Below are positions 1 through 9,175 of a DNA stretch of 16,618 bases, piece after piece. Numbering within the stretch: position 1 is the stretch's first letter; each line of letters starts with the position of its first letter. A program made the position numbers and the translations under genes. The stretch spans positions 1-16,618 of the forward strand of contig RBNI01003119.1 of the NCBI GenBank assembly GCA_003990745.1. Reading direction: 5' to 3'. The DNA comes from Jimgerdemannia flammicorona (taxonomy: Eukaryota > Mucoromycota > Endogonomycetes > Endogonales > Endogonaceae). The notes beneath the pieces were generated by a model. The model did no database searches, was not told the DNA's origin, and saw only the letters and a list, made by a program, of their open reading frames with translations.

Positions 1-76
<76 letters not shown>
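1..76. repeat. poly(A) run at the window edge
   Basis: The first 76 bases are all A, followed by purine-rich AT sequence with gagaatga-like motifs. Because the window starts inside the run, its true length is unknown. It may be the tail of a plus-strand retroelement lying to the left, a simple repeat, or a contig-end artefact. The 31-nt tail of the LINE at 1941 shows that such tails do occur here, so the first explanation is possible but not proven. Confidence 0.9.
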
Positions 77-81
<5 letters not shown>

Positions 82-1044
82 TGAATAAAATGAGAAATGT
101 GAACTTTTTTAATTTGTAACATAAAAGTTAATAGAGAGAGAATGAAAAAAATAAAGAATATGATTTATAATATAAGAGTCAGTAGAAATAAAATAAAATG
201 TAGACTTTTTTAATATATATATCATAGGCAAAACAGATTATAGGAATATAACTTTTAGTATATAATTTATTTTATCTAGTCAACTTTAATATTTACTAGT
301 TCTGAATAATATAGTTCTAGTTAACTTTAGTATATACTTATAAGTCTTATTTTGATCTAATTAACTTCAGTATACTGACCCAGTCAACTTTAGTACTTTT
401 ATATTAAAACTAGCAATTTAGTTGATAATATAGTAGCTAAAAACTCTACAAATAGAATAAAGCTAGTCCTTGATTTTTACTTAGATAAGTAGATATATGT
501 TTAATATATATACTTTTAAATTCTATTCTATTTTTTAAATATTTATAAATAACATAATTATAAAATTTTAAAAAATAGTTTTTAAATATTGAGATTTTTA
601 TATTTTTATAATAATTAGCTTTATCTGAGTTTACTTTAAATATGAGTATCTTTTATATATCTATCTACTTTATTATAATAAATCATTATTAAGTAATATT
701 TATAGTTTTTTCTTAAAATAAATAATCTAAAATTATTCTTTAATATAATATTAATTATAATATAATTTATCTAACTATATTTCAATTATATCTGATTTAG
801 TTTTATTTTATTTTATTATAATATTATAGATATTTTTCTTATTATAGTTTAATTTCTAATATTTCTTTAAAGTTTTGAGTTTTTGATACTTTATTATAAT
901 TAAATTCTATCAAATAAAGAAAGTATATATAATATAATATAGCAAATACATAACTGTGTAAGTATATCAGATTTCTGTATCTTGAAAACTTGATCTTCTT
1001 TGACTTTATAGAGTCTTTGAGATATAGGAATAAGTGAGTTTGAA
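77..1044. other. AT-rich decayed DNA, no gene seen
   Basis: This stretch is dominated by A, T and TpA steps, and I found no CpG in it. Open frames here, such as the Lys/Ile/Tyr-rich minus frame at 842-1120, look like by-products of base composition and show no recognisable domain. The extreme AT content and loss of CpG fit old repeats that were methylated or RIP-mutated, but the original element cannot be named. Confidence 0.6.
248..400. repeat. Degenerate short tandem repeat, about 40-bp spacing
   Basis: The motif tcaactttaat or close variants (ttaactttagtat, ttaacttcagtat, tcaactttagta) recurs beginning near 279, 320, 360 and 383, with a weaker match near 250. The spacing is about 41, 40 and 23 bp, and the copies are often preceded by ctag or ctaa. 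This looks like a decayed tandem array, perhaps from an LTR or an untranslated leader. No coding role is visible. Confidence 0.45.
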
Positions 1045-1150
1045 GTATATCTACCCATACTCTTATTAGTTCTCTTGCTTTTTCTTTGTTTTGAACTATT
1101 TTGATCTGAGGTTTATTCACTCTAGATACTACAGATATTTATACAAGTTT
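1045..1150 (-). repeat. LTR-like remnant related to the 15.3-16.3 kb arms
   Basis: A 17-bp exact match, tgaggtttattcactct, near 1109-1125 is shared with the arm at 15259-15639 and, inverted, with the arm at 15905-16285. Upstream, the tatatct...catact...cttgctttttcttt series parallels the outer part of those arms. On the minus strand this includes gaataaacctca, an AATAAA polyadenylation-type signal. Similarity fades to the right. It is read as a third, more decayed copy of the same LTR-like family, in the orientation of the left arm. Confidence 0.45.
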
Positions 1151-1208
1151 ACTAGTAATAAGATAGCTAAGTTATGAGTCACTTTTCACAAGTATTCATC
1201 TTTTCAGA

Positions 1209-1267
1209 ATCTGCAAAATCTTTAGTGATTGTAAGAATTTTGACATCTGCAGAATCTTTAGCAATTG
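1209..1267. repeat. Two-copy direct repeat, 23 bp
   Basis: A 23-bp segment at 1209-1231, beginning atctgcaaaatctttag, recurs at 1245-1267 with three mismatches. The offset is 36 bp. It is a small tandem duplication inside AT-rich decayed DNA with no coding content that I can recognise. Confidence 0.6.
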
Positions 1268-1927
1268 CCAAAGTTTTCTATATTTGCAAAATATGACTGC
1301 TATTTATAAGGCTATGCTATATTTGATAATCAGATTCAGGTACTACAATTAAATGTCTATTCTCCTGATTTATATTTCTAATTCAGATCAACTATCACAA
1401 CTTTATCCTAAATAGATAATTTGTCCCTAAAATATCCTATTCAAATTCCCAAGCCTCAATCAATTAAATCTCCTTGTACTGTGTGATTTGTATCATTATG
1501 TTCTCCCAATTTGTCTTTTGATATATCTGAAGTCTCCTGGAGCTACTTCTTGAAAATAAACTAGAGCTGTTTATCTTCTTTAAATAACTCATGCACTCTT
1601 TTGGTAATAGTAATCTGAGTGTAAAAGAGCTGACATTCTCTGATCTAATCTTCTTTTTTCCATTTCTGACTCCAAGTTTAGTAGCTGTTCCAACTTGAAA
1701 TATTTCTGAAACTTAGTTTAGTTCTGGTAGGCTCTGAAATATGAGATTTATGAATGGTATATCTACATATACTTACTCTGGATACTATCAAAGGATTTCT
1801 TTATAGTTGGTGGCTCAGTAGAATACCACTGTCTTTCTATGGCTTATTGGGTAGCACTGGTAATATTGAGATCAATGGCATTACTTCACTAGCTGATTAT
1901 AATTTTCTTGAGTTAGTTTTAGTGGGT
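1268..1927. other. AT-rich non-coding flank of the LINE insertion
   Basis: I could not identify a gene here. Short minus-strand stretches around 1380-1720 have a protein-like composition rich in Glu, Lys and Gln, broken by many stops, and may be a decayed Gag or coiled-coil remnant. The plus-strand frame from 1754 reads into the LINE poly-T tail and ends in a run of Phe, so it is not a gene. No CpG was seen. The sequence continues on the other side of the LINE at 3059. Confidence 0.4.
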
Positions 1928-1939
1928 AGTAGTGGGAAT

Positions 1940-1940
<1 letters not shown>
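1928..1940. repeat. Left target-site duplication of the LINE
   Basis: The 13-mer agtagtgggaatg lies directly against the poly-T run and recurs exactly at 3046-3058. The neighbouring bases outside the pair differ. A perfect 13-bp duplication flanking a poly-A-tailed element is the hallmark of target-primed reverse transcription. Confidence 0.9.

Positions 1941-1971
<31 letters not shown>
1941..1971 (-). other. LINE poly-A tail, read as poly-T on plus
   Basis: Thirty-one uninterrupted T on the plus strand abut the left target-site duplication. On the minus strand this is a 3' poly-A tail about 100 bases after the ORF2 stop. Such homopolymers shorten quickly, so a pure tail supports a fairly recent insertion. 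Confidence 0.85.
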
Positions 1972-1974
<3 letters not shown>

Positions 1975-2068
1975 GTCACTTGGACTCCTTTATTATGAAC
2001 TATCTAATATAATAACAATGAACTACAGACCACTACTAACATCACATAATATATATAAGTAGAGTCTG

Positions 2069-3043
2069 TTAGCCAACTCTTTCCTTCCATCTTACCCTAT
2101 GATTATCTAACACCAGAAACCCTTGACTCTGCTGTACAATATCCTGTACCTTCTTCAAGGCTCCTGGCTGGAGTCGCTTCCCCTGATACCACCACCCCTG
2201 TACCACCTCCTGGAGAAGTCACTGCCACCACTCTACTATCTCTCCAATTCCCATCCATGGGTTCTGTTCAAAAACCCACTGCCAATATACTGCCATCAAG
2301 ACCCAGACCCCCAAGACTATACCTAGGCCTCCCCATATATCACCAATTTCTCCTACCAGCCAGTGCTTGATCACCAGACTGGCTGGGTCCTCTGCCCTTC
2401 ACCTCTCTGGGCCCCAGTAATCTTCCAAACTCTGCCAAAACCCTTCTACTCCTGGGCAGGCCCCCAGAATATATTCCAGTGTCTGAACAACCCCTCCATC
2501 CACCTCATTACACCACTCACAATTCCGATAACCATCTACCTCCATCCAGTCTGTTCAATAACTCAACATCACATTACATCTCAAGAATCACCACCAGACC
2601 ACCCAGTACTTGGGCAGTACCATCTTGTGAACTAAGGCTCCCCAATTCCAGATTTGGCCCCACTCCCAGTCTTCACCAATACCAGCCCTCTACCAATCAG
2701 GCAGCCATCGCTCCAGAGGACTGGACCTGATCCACTCCATTGCTTCGATTAGGGAGTACTCTTTCAGACTGTGGCCATCAATGCAAAGGTCTCTCAGTCG
2801 CTACTATCTCTGCCCAGAGTTTTCACCCACTTCTATCTCAGGGCCTGCCAACCCCATGGCCAGCCAGGCCTCTACAATACCCCACCAGAACCCCTTGAAC
2901 TGCAGTCAATCAACTCCTCCAACCCGAAGCAAGCCCTGCATATCCTTTCAAACCTCACCATGAGGGCAGAACTGGACCTCCCAATTGTCTATGGCCAGCC
3001 TGCCCCAACCTTCCTTATCTAGTTATCTCATTTGGCACCCCCA
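2069..3043 (-). pseudogene. LINE ORF2 C-terminal domain, broken
   Basis: One minus-strand frame of about 325 codons runs from near 3043 to TAA at 2071-2069. Internal stops include TGA at 2590-2588, 2557-2555, 2401-2399 and 2221-2219, plus several TAG. Several TGA codons sit where CGA (Arg) would fit, suggesting deamination. The frame is Trp-rich and contains NCEWC (near 2505), then EYILGACP (near 2458). This resembles the C-x2-C...H...C zinc knuckle that follows the reverse transcriptase in Tad1-type LINEs, with the His replaced by Tyr. The tail ends in a basic segment (HRVRWKERVG). No reverse transcriptase motif is present. The family assignment is inferred from motif order and composition. 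Confidence 0.7.
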
Positions 3044-3045
3044 CC

Positions 3046-3058
3046 AGTAGTGGGAATG
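3046..3058. repeat. Right target-site duplication of the LINE
   Basis: Exact second copy of agtagtgggaatg, at the truncated 5' end of the minus-strand LINE. Removing 1941-3058 would restore the pre-insertion sequence. Confidence 0.9.
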
Positions 3059-3230
3059 ATTGTGTCTGAAGGTTTTCATAGCCAAAAGGTAGTTTCTTTT
3101 ATATCTTATACAAGGTAAGGTTTTTTCTACTTAGGCTCCAGGTTTCATGACCATGAAGCTTCTACTATATTCTGATATACTAGGACTTTGTCTCTTATCT
3201 TGATAATCTCCAGAGGCTTGTGAACTCTTT
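3059..3230. other. AT-rich spacer between the LINE and the gypsy LTR
   Basis: No gene or named repeat is seen. The sequence continues the AT-rich DNA left of the LINE and has no CpG that I could find. Confidence 0.5.
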
Positions 3231-3694
3231 TGTAATGGTTCTAGTTTCTTTAAGAGGAAGCAGCCAAATCTGGAGGTTCTAATTGGCCTAAAGTAGCTCA
3301 AAAAGATACTTAAAGGTTCAAGTGTTCTTGAAGGATTTCTGGGAGAAAATATTCTGAGCTTTATTCAGGCAGAGAACAAGAATATTTATATATGATCTGA
3401 AAGAAAGATCCAGAAGGATCTTGGAAAGAAAGAGAAATGCCAAGAAATAGGTTCTTGGCAAAGCTGACTAATACTATTCTACAATGTTCCAAAAGGTTCC
3501 ATAACTAGCTAAGACAAGATGCTTGGTGCCAAGAAAAGATAAGAATGTTCTGGTGGTATCTGGGTACCAAGAGAAGGTTTCTAAGCAAGTAGAAGATAAT
3601 GGAACATAGTAGAATGTTCAAGAAATGATAAGAAAAGACTAACTAAAAGATACAAAAATATACTAAGACTAAATATGACTGTTAAATTGTTACA
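3231..3694 (-). repeat. Gypsy 3' LTR, minus orientation, about 464 bp
   Basis: The plus strand begins tgtaatgg at 3231 and ends ttgttaca at 3694, giving 5-bp inverted ends TGTAA/TTACA. On the minus strand the LTR starts TGTAACA directly after a polypurine tract. In the minus sense it holds tatataaatat as a TATA-like box, then gaataaagctcag as an AATAAA polyadenylation-type signal, in the order expected for a promoter and polyadenylation region. The right end is well supported by the tract; the left end rests on the inverted termini alone. I did not find a matching 5' LTR elsewhere in the window. Confidence 0.75.
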
Positions 3695-3708
3695 TCCCTC
3701 CCTCCTTA
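3695..3708 (-). promoter_or_regulatory. Polypurine tract of the gypsy element
   Basis: On the minus strand, taaggagggaggga immediately precedes the LTR start TGTAACA. A purine-only run touching the 3' LTR is the standard plus-strand primer of LTR retrotransposons. The decayed pol frame reads through it and stops at TAA (3692-3690), so the pol end overlaps the tract and the first LTR bases. Confidence 0.85.
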
Positions 3709-4012
3709 AGAATCAATATTCTCATTGAGTTCTTAGGTAACATAAGACTAGATATACTTAACCAAAATTTCTCAAACTTGAATTGGTACATTGACAGAGA
3801 TTGACCATCCTCATATAGAGCAGAGGGCTTATTACCAGACTAACCAACTGAGAGAGGTTTGAACTCAGCTAGTAGCTTCATTTTGGTGGACTTCTTATTC
3901 ATTAAATATTCTGCTGGTTCTGGGGTCCCAAAGTAAACTTCTGATGTATAAGGTACTAGTCATTGCCATAGGTCATCAATAATCTAAGAAAGTCACTATA
4001 GGGATTAGATAA

Positions 4013-4172
4013 TGTATTTTGCCTCAAAGTCTTGAACTAGATCTTGAGAGTTCTTGAGGTTGACCAGTGGTTCCCAGATAGCATCATATTCAGAATAACT
4101 CATCTACTTGACTAGATATTCAGGATGGCAGTAGCAGATTCATTTGTCAAGAATTTTCTCAGCTTTATACTC
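4013..4172 (-). other. Chromodomain remnant at the integrase C-terminus
   Basis: The minus-strand translation reads EYKAEKILDK, then a stop, EYLVK, a stop, SYSEYDAIWEPLVNLKNSQ and a Leu/Val/Phe-rich end. The order (a V/AEKILD start, YLVKW, xxTWEP, NLKN) matches chromodomains. These bind methylated histone H3 and steer chromovirus integrase to heterochromatin. The aromatic-cage Trp of YLVKW is now TAG; the WEP Trp remains. This is a strong family call on a dead domain. Confidence 0.85.
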
Positions 4173-5334
4173 AATATGGTCTTTAATAATCACAGGGGCA
4201 GAAGGCTTAGAAATTTGACCAGGGTAGAGTGGTGACTGGTTTCAGGTCTTGAGGTATGACACATAAAAGACTGAGTATACTCTCATGGTTTCAGGTAGCT
4301 TGAGGCAGTAGGAGGATGTAGAGACTTGTTCAGTAATCTCAAAAGATCTAATATACTTGAGTTAGAACTTGTTCAAAGGGCAGTTAACTTGAGATTATAT
4401 CTTGAGGTTCTCAGTAGACAGTAGGACTTAATCTCCAATAGTATAAGTGATGTCATAGTGTTTCTTATCAGCATACTTGGCTTGATGCTGTTGAGTCTTT
4501 TGAAGATTTGCAGTAGCAATCTTGAGTAGTTCATTCATTTTGTCTGTAAGGTTCTTGGCAGTTGGGACTTGTATTTGACTGGTTTTCTTAAAAGAGAATA
4601 GACTTGTAGGGGTCTCAGGATCTTGACCATAGAGTAACTGGAAAGGAGAAAGACCAGTAGATGATTGGATAGCATTGTTGTATGCAAACTCTGTATAAGT
4701 CAGATAGATGTCCCAATTATCTTACTTGTAAGAAATATAGTTTCTAAGCATTTGTTCTAGAATTCTGTTCATATGCTTAGTTTGTCCATCAGTTTGTAGG
4801 TGAAAGGCAGTAGACATATCCCAGAGTCTTGAAGAGGGTTTGCCAGAAGTGACTGGTGAACTTGGAGTCACAATTACTAAAAATTACTCATAGTAGACCA
4901 TAGTAATGGAAGATGAACTTGAAGAAGATTCTTGCAATCTTGAGTGTAGTAGCATTGGTAGTAGTTGGTTCAGCAACCATAGTCTTGGTCAGGTAGTCAA
5001 TAAATACAACAATAGCATTAGCACCAGATTGAGTTTGTGGTAGTTGAGTTACAAAGTCCATGGTGACTTACTCAAACTTCTTGGTAGGAATTAGCAGTGG
5101 TTGTAGCAAACCAACAGATGCTTAGTTGGTAGACTTGTTGTACTAACATAGATCATAGCTGGCAATGTAGTTCTTGATTTCCTTGACCATGTTTGGCCAA
5201 TAGTAGTGGTATTAGATGTTCTTGACAGTCTTCTCAATTCCCAGGTGACTGGTAAGAGGGGAGTCATAGTGTTCTTTCAAAACCTTATAGTGTAGATTTA
5301 TGTTTTCAGATAGATAGACTTGGTTTTGATAATA

Positions 5335-6177
5335 GCTTGCAAGTCCTGTTCTCAACTGCTGTCTGAAGGCAGAGACTTTGGCTAGTTGTCCAAAAGTGGC
5401 ATTGACCTTCTGTTTCTTGAGGTCTTTGTAGATGTCATACTGGTGGATCTTAGTCTTGTAAAGTTTCTGTTCCTTCTTGCTTTCACTCTCTCCTAAGACC
5501 TGAGTTGTACCCTCAATGATTTGGCAGGCAGCTTCATCTAACTCCATGTTTTGATCAATCTCTTTCAGTTGGGTCCTACTTTGAATTATGATGGTTGGGG
5601 TCTTCTTTGGACTTCCAACTGACTTGCTGTTACTCTTCTTGTTATAGGGCTTGGATCAGGTTCTGGTATCTTCAGTAGTAGAGCAGAATTCATACTCCTC
5701 ATAGTATTCTTCATTGTCAGTGTTGCCAATCTCCTCAATAACTACTATATTGATTTGTTCTCTAGTTCTGCTGGAATTACTTAGTTGGGCTCTGCAGCTT
5801 GTTTTAGTTATGCAATTCTTCACATAGTGACCTTCTCTATATTTAAAGCATGTGATGGTACACCCATCTGTAGTGGCTGTAAATCTCTGTATTGGTCTCC
5901 TGTTGGTGCTTTGTACTTCTCTAACCACATCACCAAGGTGTACAGTCATCTTGGCAAACTACTAGGCAAGTTCCTCCACCAGACCAGTTTTGGTTATCTT
6001 GGGGTTAGATGAGATTAGTTGTCTATTGAGAGCTGTGGTGGGTATGATACTGGTTGGCTTTGATGGCTCTATCTTGATACTAGTTATTATTTCCATTAAG
6101 TGTTTGGCAGAGTGTCTGGCAGTCCAATATCTCTGTTCAAAGATCACTTTCTGGTCAAGTATCAGGATATTAAGCAT
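5335..6177 (-). pseudogene. Gypsy Gag C-terminal part with zinc knuckle
   Basis: Minus-strand frame from about 6177 (MLNILILDQKV) through the nucleocapsid. It contains two consecutive TAG codons (5964-5959) in a Gln-compatible context, then CFKYREGHYVKNC (5850-5812), a C-x2-C-x4-H-x4-C zinc knuckle whose second Cys is Tyr. An acidic Glu/Tyr-rich tail follows and then a Lys-rich linker ending near QQLRTGLA (about 5340). The frame is the same as that of the integrase below, with no protease or reverse transcriptase between them. Upstream it meets the plus-strand LINE at about 6180, so the Gag N-terminus is missing here. The function would be RNA packaging in virus-like particles. It is decayed. 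Confidence 0.7.
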
Positions 6178-6190
6178 CTGGGCTGGAGAG

Positions 6191-8006
6191 ATGGCTGAGG
6201 AGAGGCAAGGAAGTGGGGAGGATAGCAGCACAGGTGGGAGTAGCCCTTGGTGGTGGGGGCAGTGGAGCTGGGGGCAGTAGAGCTGGGGGTATAGTGGCTG
6301 AGAAGCTGATGGAGATGGGACTGCCAATCTAGAAAAAAATCCAGATGTGACTGCTGATGGTAGGGCTGAGTGGCAGGGGCTTGGAAGATTGGGGGATTTG
6401 GCAGATAGTGTGACAGGCCTAGCAGTGGCTCCATTACTTAAGAAATCAATCTCAGTATTTATGATTACTCTGTGCTTCTGGGACCTAGCAGTGATGGTGA
6501 AAATAGTGCTGGGTCTCATTGCTAAACAGATGGCTGGAGCTGTATCTGTAAAGTTTCTGAAGGGTTTGGAGGGGGTGGAGGTGGGATTTGAGGAGGCTGA
6601 GCCTTTGGAGGAGGCACTAAAGGTGGGACTGATAGTTGGGGAGGTGTGTGTTCTGATGACATGCTATCTGAGGTGGGATCCCAGAGTGGTATAACTGTTG
6701 GTGAAAGGGGTATCTATGGTGATGGCAGTGGAGATAAGAAGGAGAGTTGAAGAGGTTATGGCAGAGTATAGAGATGTGGTGAACATCAGATTTAGAGTAT
6801 GGGAAGAGACCTCGCTCCAGACTGGAGATATTGATGTAAGGATTCAGCTGGTGGGGAAGGAAGCTACAGAGAAGGTGAGGGACTGGCCTTCAGTGATGGT
6901 CTGGGGGGCAATCTTGTGCAAGGTGATGAGGGTGAAGGAGAGTGAGGAGGAGGAAGAGGACTTGCTGGAAGCACTGGAAGAGCTGGGTGGTGTGGTGGAG
7001 CAGAGGATGAAGGCTTGGAAGACATTTGAGGAGACCACACACCTGGAGATAGTGGATGGGAAGCAGATCCGAGTAGACAAGAGGCAGTGGGAAAGGGCTC
7101 AGGGGTGCAAGAGACAGAAGGACTGCTGGCGAAGCTGGTGAAGCTGGAGGGGAGGCCACAGAAGAATGCAGGTATAATGGTAGAGACAGCAGGTACTAAA
7201 GTAAGTGTCTGGGCAGGCAAGAGTGGTGGGAGCACTGAGAAGGGGACTGGAGAGGACAGGGAGGTGGCAGGCAATGACCTCTATGCTGATGGTATGTTTG
7301 AGGTCTGGGAGGAGGATGGGGAAGCCTCACCTACCCTTACCTCACTTATCAGACATGGTCCAGCCTCTCGATGCAGGATAGAGGAGGATGTACCTATGTG
7401 GGGGGCCCAGCAAGTTCAATTTGGAGTTCCAGAGGTGGTGGATGGGGGACAAGGAGTAGCAGTTGGAGAGGAGGAACTGGTGGATGTCTCTGAGGCATGG
7501 AATGAGTCTGCGAGTGCCAGAGCTGACACCATGATGCTGGATGGAGGGAGGCCAGCAACTCCTAGAGAGAAGAAGGTGGAAAACCTACTTTGGATGTATC
7601 AGATGATGAACAATCTGGTGGCTGATGAGTTGGGGGAGGTGGACTTGAGAGTCATGAGTGATGAGCATTGAGCAAGGATCCTGCAGGAGAATGGAGTGGT
7701 GTTGTATTGAAGGCAGAAATTCTTGCTGTATACTTGGGGGAGGAAGGGTATGAGGTGGATGAGGAGCAGATGGCAGAACTGGCAGACATTACTGGTGAGA
7801 GGGCTAAATACTGTTAGACCAAGTGTCATAGATTGCAGCTCTGGCAAGAGGCCTGCCTGGAGTACTAGAAAGAGTTTGAGGAGACGGCAGATAGGGAGAT
7901 GAATGAGCTGTTAGCTGGATTAGAGGCTCAGAGGGCGGAGGAGGAAGTGGTGACTGTGGAACATAATCTGGACTTGGTGCAGGAAGAGAGGAACATAGAG
8001 CAGTAG
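6191..8006 (+). pseudogene. LINE ORF1 (Gag-like), frameshifted
   Basis: Coding-like sequence lies in three plus frames. The first segment starts at ATG 6191 and is Gly-rich. A Glu/Arg-rich stretch at 6698-7141 follows (EEVMAEYRDVV, VRIQLVGKEATEKV), then 7087-7671 (Gly-rich, ending ENLLWMYQMMNNLVADEL), then about 7702-8006 (LAVYLGEEGYEVDEEQ, EMNELLAGLEAQRAEEE) up to TAG. The C-terminal part looks coiled-coil forming. Its position directly before an endonuclease ORF argues for LINE ORF1, the RNA-binding partner of the reverse transcriptase. I could not see an intact zinc knuckle. At least two frameshifts and several TAG codons show decay, so the exact residues of the parent cannot be read. Confidence 0.55.
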
Positions 8007-8028
8007 GGATGGATGGAATAGTACACCA

Positions 8029-9175
8029 TATTTCACTATAAATAGTACAACCAATATTTTTTCTTTGAATGTGAATGGGCTGAGGAGTACATTTCAACAT
8101 AGGAACATTTTTACTTGGCTGAAGAGATTGGAGGCTGATCTCTTCCTATTGCAGGATGTCTGGTGTGAAGATGATTTGGATAGACTAGATTGGACAAAGG
8201 AATGGGGAGGAGAGGCAGTTTGGAAGGGCAAGGTGGGAATTCTGGTCCAGAAAGGCAGAGGGGAGATATGGGATGTGAGGAGCTAGGGGGATAGACTGGT
8301 CTGGGGAGAATGAATACATATGGGTTGAGAGCTGGTCATGGTGGGCTCATGTTATTGTCCTGCTGTACAGGGTGAGCATGTGGATTGGGTGCAGGGTCTC
8401 CTAGAGAGCAGGGTTCTTGCAGAAGCTGGGGTAGATATGCTGGGTGGAGATTTCAATATAGTCCAGGATGTGCAGTTGGATAGAACAGATGGCAGCTGGA
8501 GAGCTGAGACTAGGAGTGGAGGGGTGGTAGTATGGGAGGAAGTAGAAAGGCTTAGCGCTCTAGTAGATGTGGGTAGGAAATGCTAGGGGGACAGGAGAGT
8601 GTACACACATTGGGCAGGGGGTCTGGAGATAAGAATTGACTGGATTCTGATAGCTAGCTGCTGGGGCTTGGATGTCTGGAAGTCACTGGAGGTGGAATGG
8701 TACCCATGGTCAGATCATTGGGGGTTGTTAGGACAAGGACATTTTGGGAGGAGTGGGGATGGGCCTGGATATTGGTGCCTCAATGCCTCTTTATTAGATG
8801 ATGGGAGTCAGTGGGATGTGTGGGCTGAAGATATACAACTGAGGGTGACAAGCTGGAGACAGGAAGGTATCCCTGTCAGTATCTGGTAGATGAGGTTAAA
8901 AGAGAGAATGAGGGCCTACTGGAGTGAGGTTGACAAGGAGGTGGGGAAGCAGAGGAGGCGATGGGTGAGATGGGCTACTGGTAGGCTGTCTAGACTTCTA
9001 GAGGATTGGGCAGGTCTGGCAACATCAGTGAGAGGTGAGGACTGGAGGATGAGGAGGGCTAAAATGGAAGTTGAGAAATTGCAACAGGTGTTATGAGAAG
9101 AGGAGGAGGCCAGAGTACAGAGCTTGGTCATGTGGCTTCATTGGTAGAGTTTGGAGGAAGGGGAGAGGCCCTTGA
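8029..9175 (+). pseudogene. LINE ORF2 endonuclease domain, broken
   Basis: One plus-strand frame holds the motifs of the APE-like endonuclease in order: SLNVNGLRS (8059), ADLFLLQDVW (about 8134), GSCYCPA (8344), GGDFNIVQD (8437), THW...RIDWI (8605-8646) and the catalytic-type SDH (8710-8718). A Lys/Arg-rich linker follows with KERMRAYWSEV (8899) and EEEEARVQSL (9097). Stops occur at 8284, 8311, 8326, 8584, 8887 and 9094, mostly TAG and TGA. The enzyme would nick target DNA to prime reverse transcription. The reverse transcriptase that should follow is missing because the sequence switches to copia at about 9185. The family call is firm for an APE-type LINE and probable for Tad1. Confidence 0.8.

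Larger units (their letters stand above)
1941..3045 (-). mobile_element. 5'-truncated Tad1-like LINE with poly-A tail
   Basis: Read on the minus strand, the element runs from 3045 to a 31-nt poly-A tail (1971-1941), between 13-bp direct repeats at 1928-1940 and 3046-3058. It holds only the C-terminal part of ORF2, a 3' untranslated region of about 100 bases and the tail, so the 5' end including the reverse transcriptase was lost at insertion, as is usual for LINEs. The strand bias (C-rich on plus, G-rich in the coding sense) matches the LINE at 6180-9185. A few CpG sites survive, unlike in the flanking AT-rich DNA. This suggests the insertion is younger than its surroundings. Confidence 0.85.
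3690..5547 (-). pseudogene. Chromovirus integrase with chromodomain, broken
   Basis: Read on the minus strand. A short linker is followed by an H2C2 zinc-binding region (HYDSPLTSHLG near 5270, YDLC near 5160, one Cys replaced by Tyr). The integrase core has Asp at 5058-5056 (MDFVTQLP) and Asp at 4869-4867 (CDSKFTS), 63 codons apart as expected. About 17 nt appear lost between LG and the STAF-like segment, shifting the frame. The catalytic Glu position in DGQT-x-H-x-N (4778-4776) is Lys. The frame then runs to 3692 and includes a C-terminal chromodomain (about 4172-4013: EYKAEKILDK, EYLVK, WEPLVNLKN), with TGA at 4142-4140 and TAG at 4106-4104, the latter where the conserved Trp of the YLVKW motif belongs. 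The chromodomain identifies a chromovirus-type Ty3/gypsy element. It is inactive. Confidence 0.85.

Noticed and set aside
842..1120. Minus-strand Lys/Tyr/Ile-rich frame of 92 codons
   Set aside because: The composition simply mirrors the AT-rich sequence. There are no motifs, and its start overlaps the LTR-like remnant.
1754..1975. Plus-strand frame ending in a run of Phe
   Set aside because: Its end is the LINE poly-A tail read on the wrong strand, and the rest shows no domain. The frame exists only because of the insertion.
2123..3022. Pro-rich plus-strand frames as host proteins
   Set aside because: They are the complement of the LINE ORF2 C-terminal frame, which carries a zinc-knuckle pattern and ends properly before the poly-A tail.
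6844..7274. Ser/Pro-rich minus-strand frames
   Set aside because: They are antisense to the LINE ORF1 coding sequence. Low complexity comes from the G-rich plus strand.
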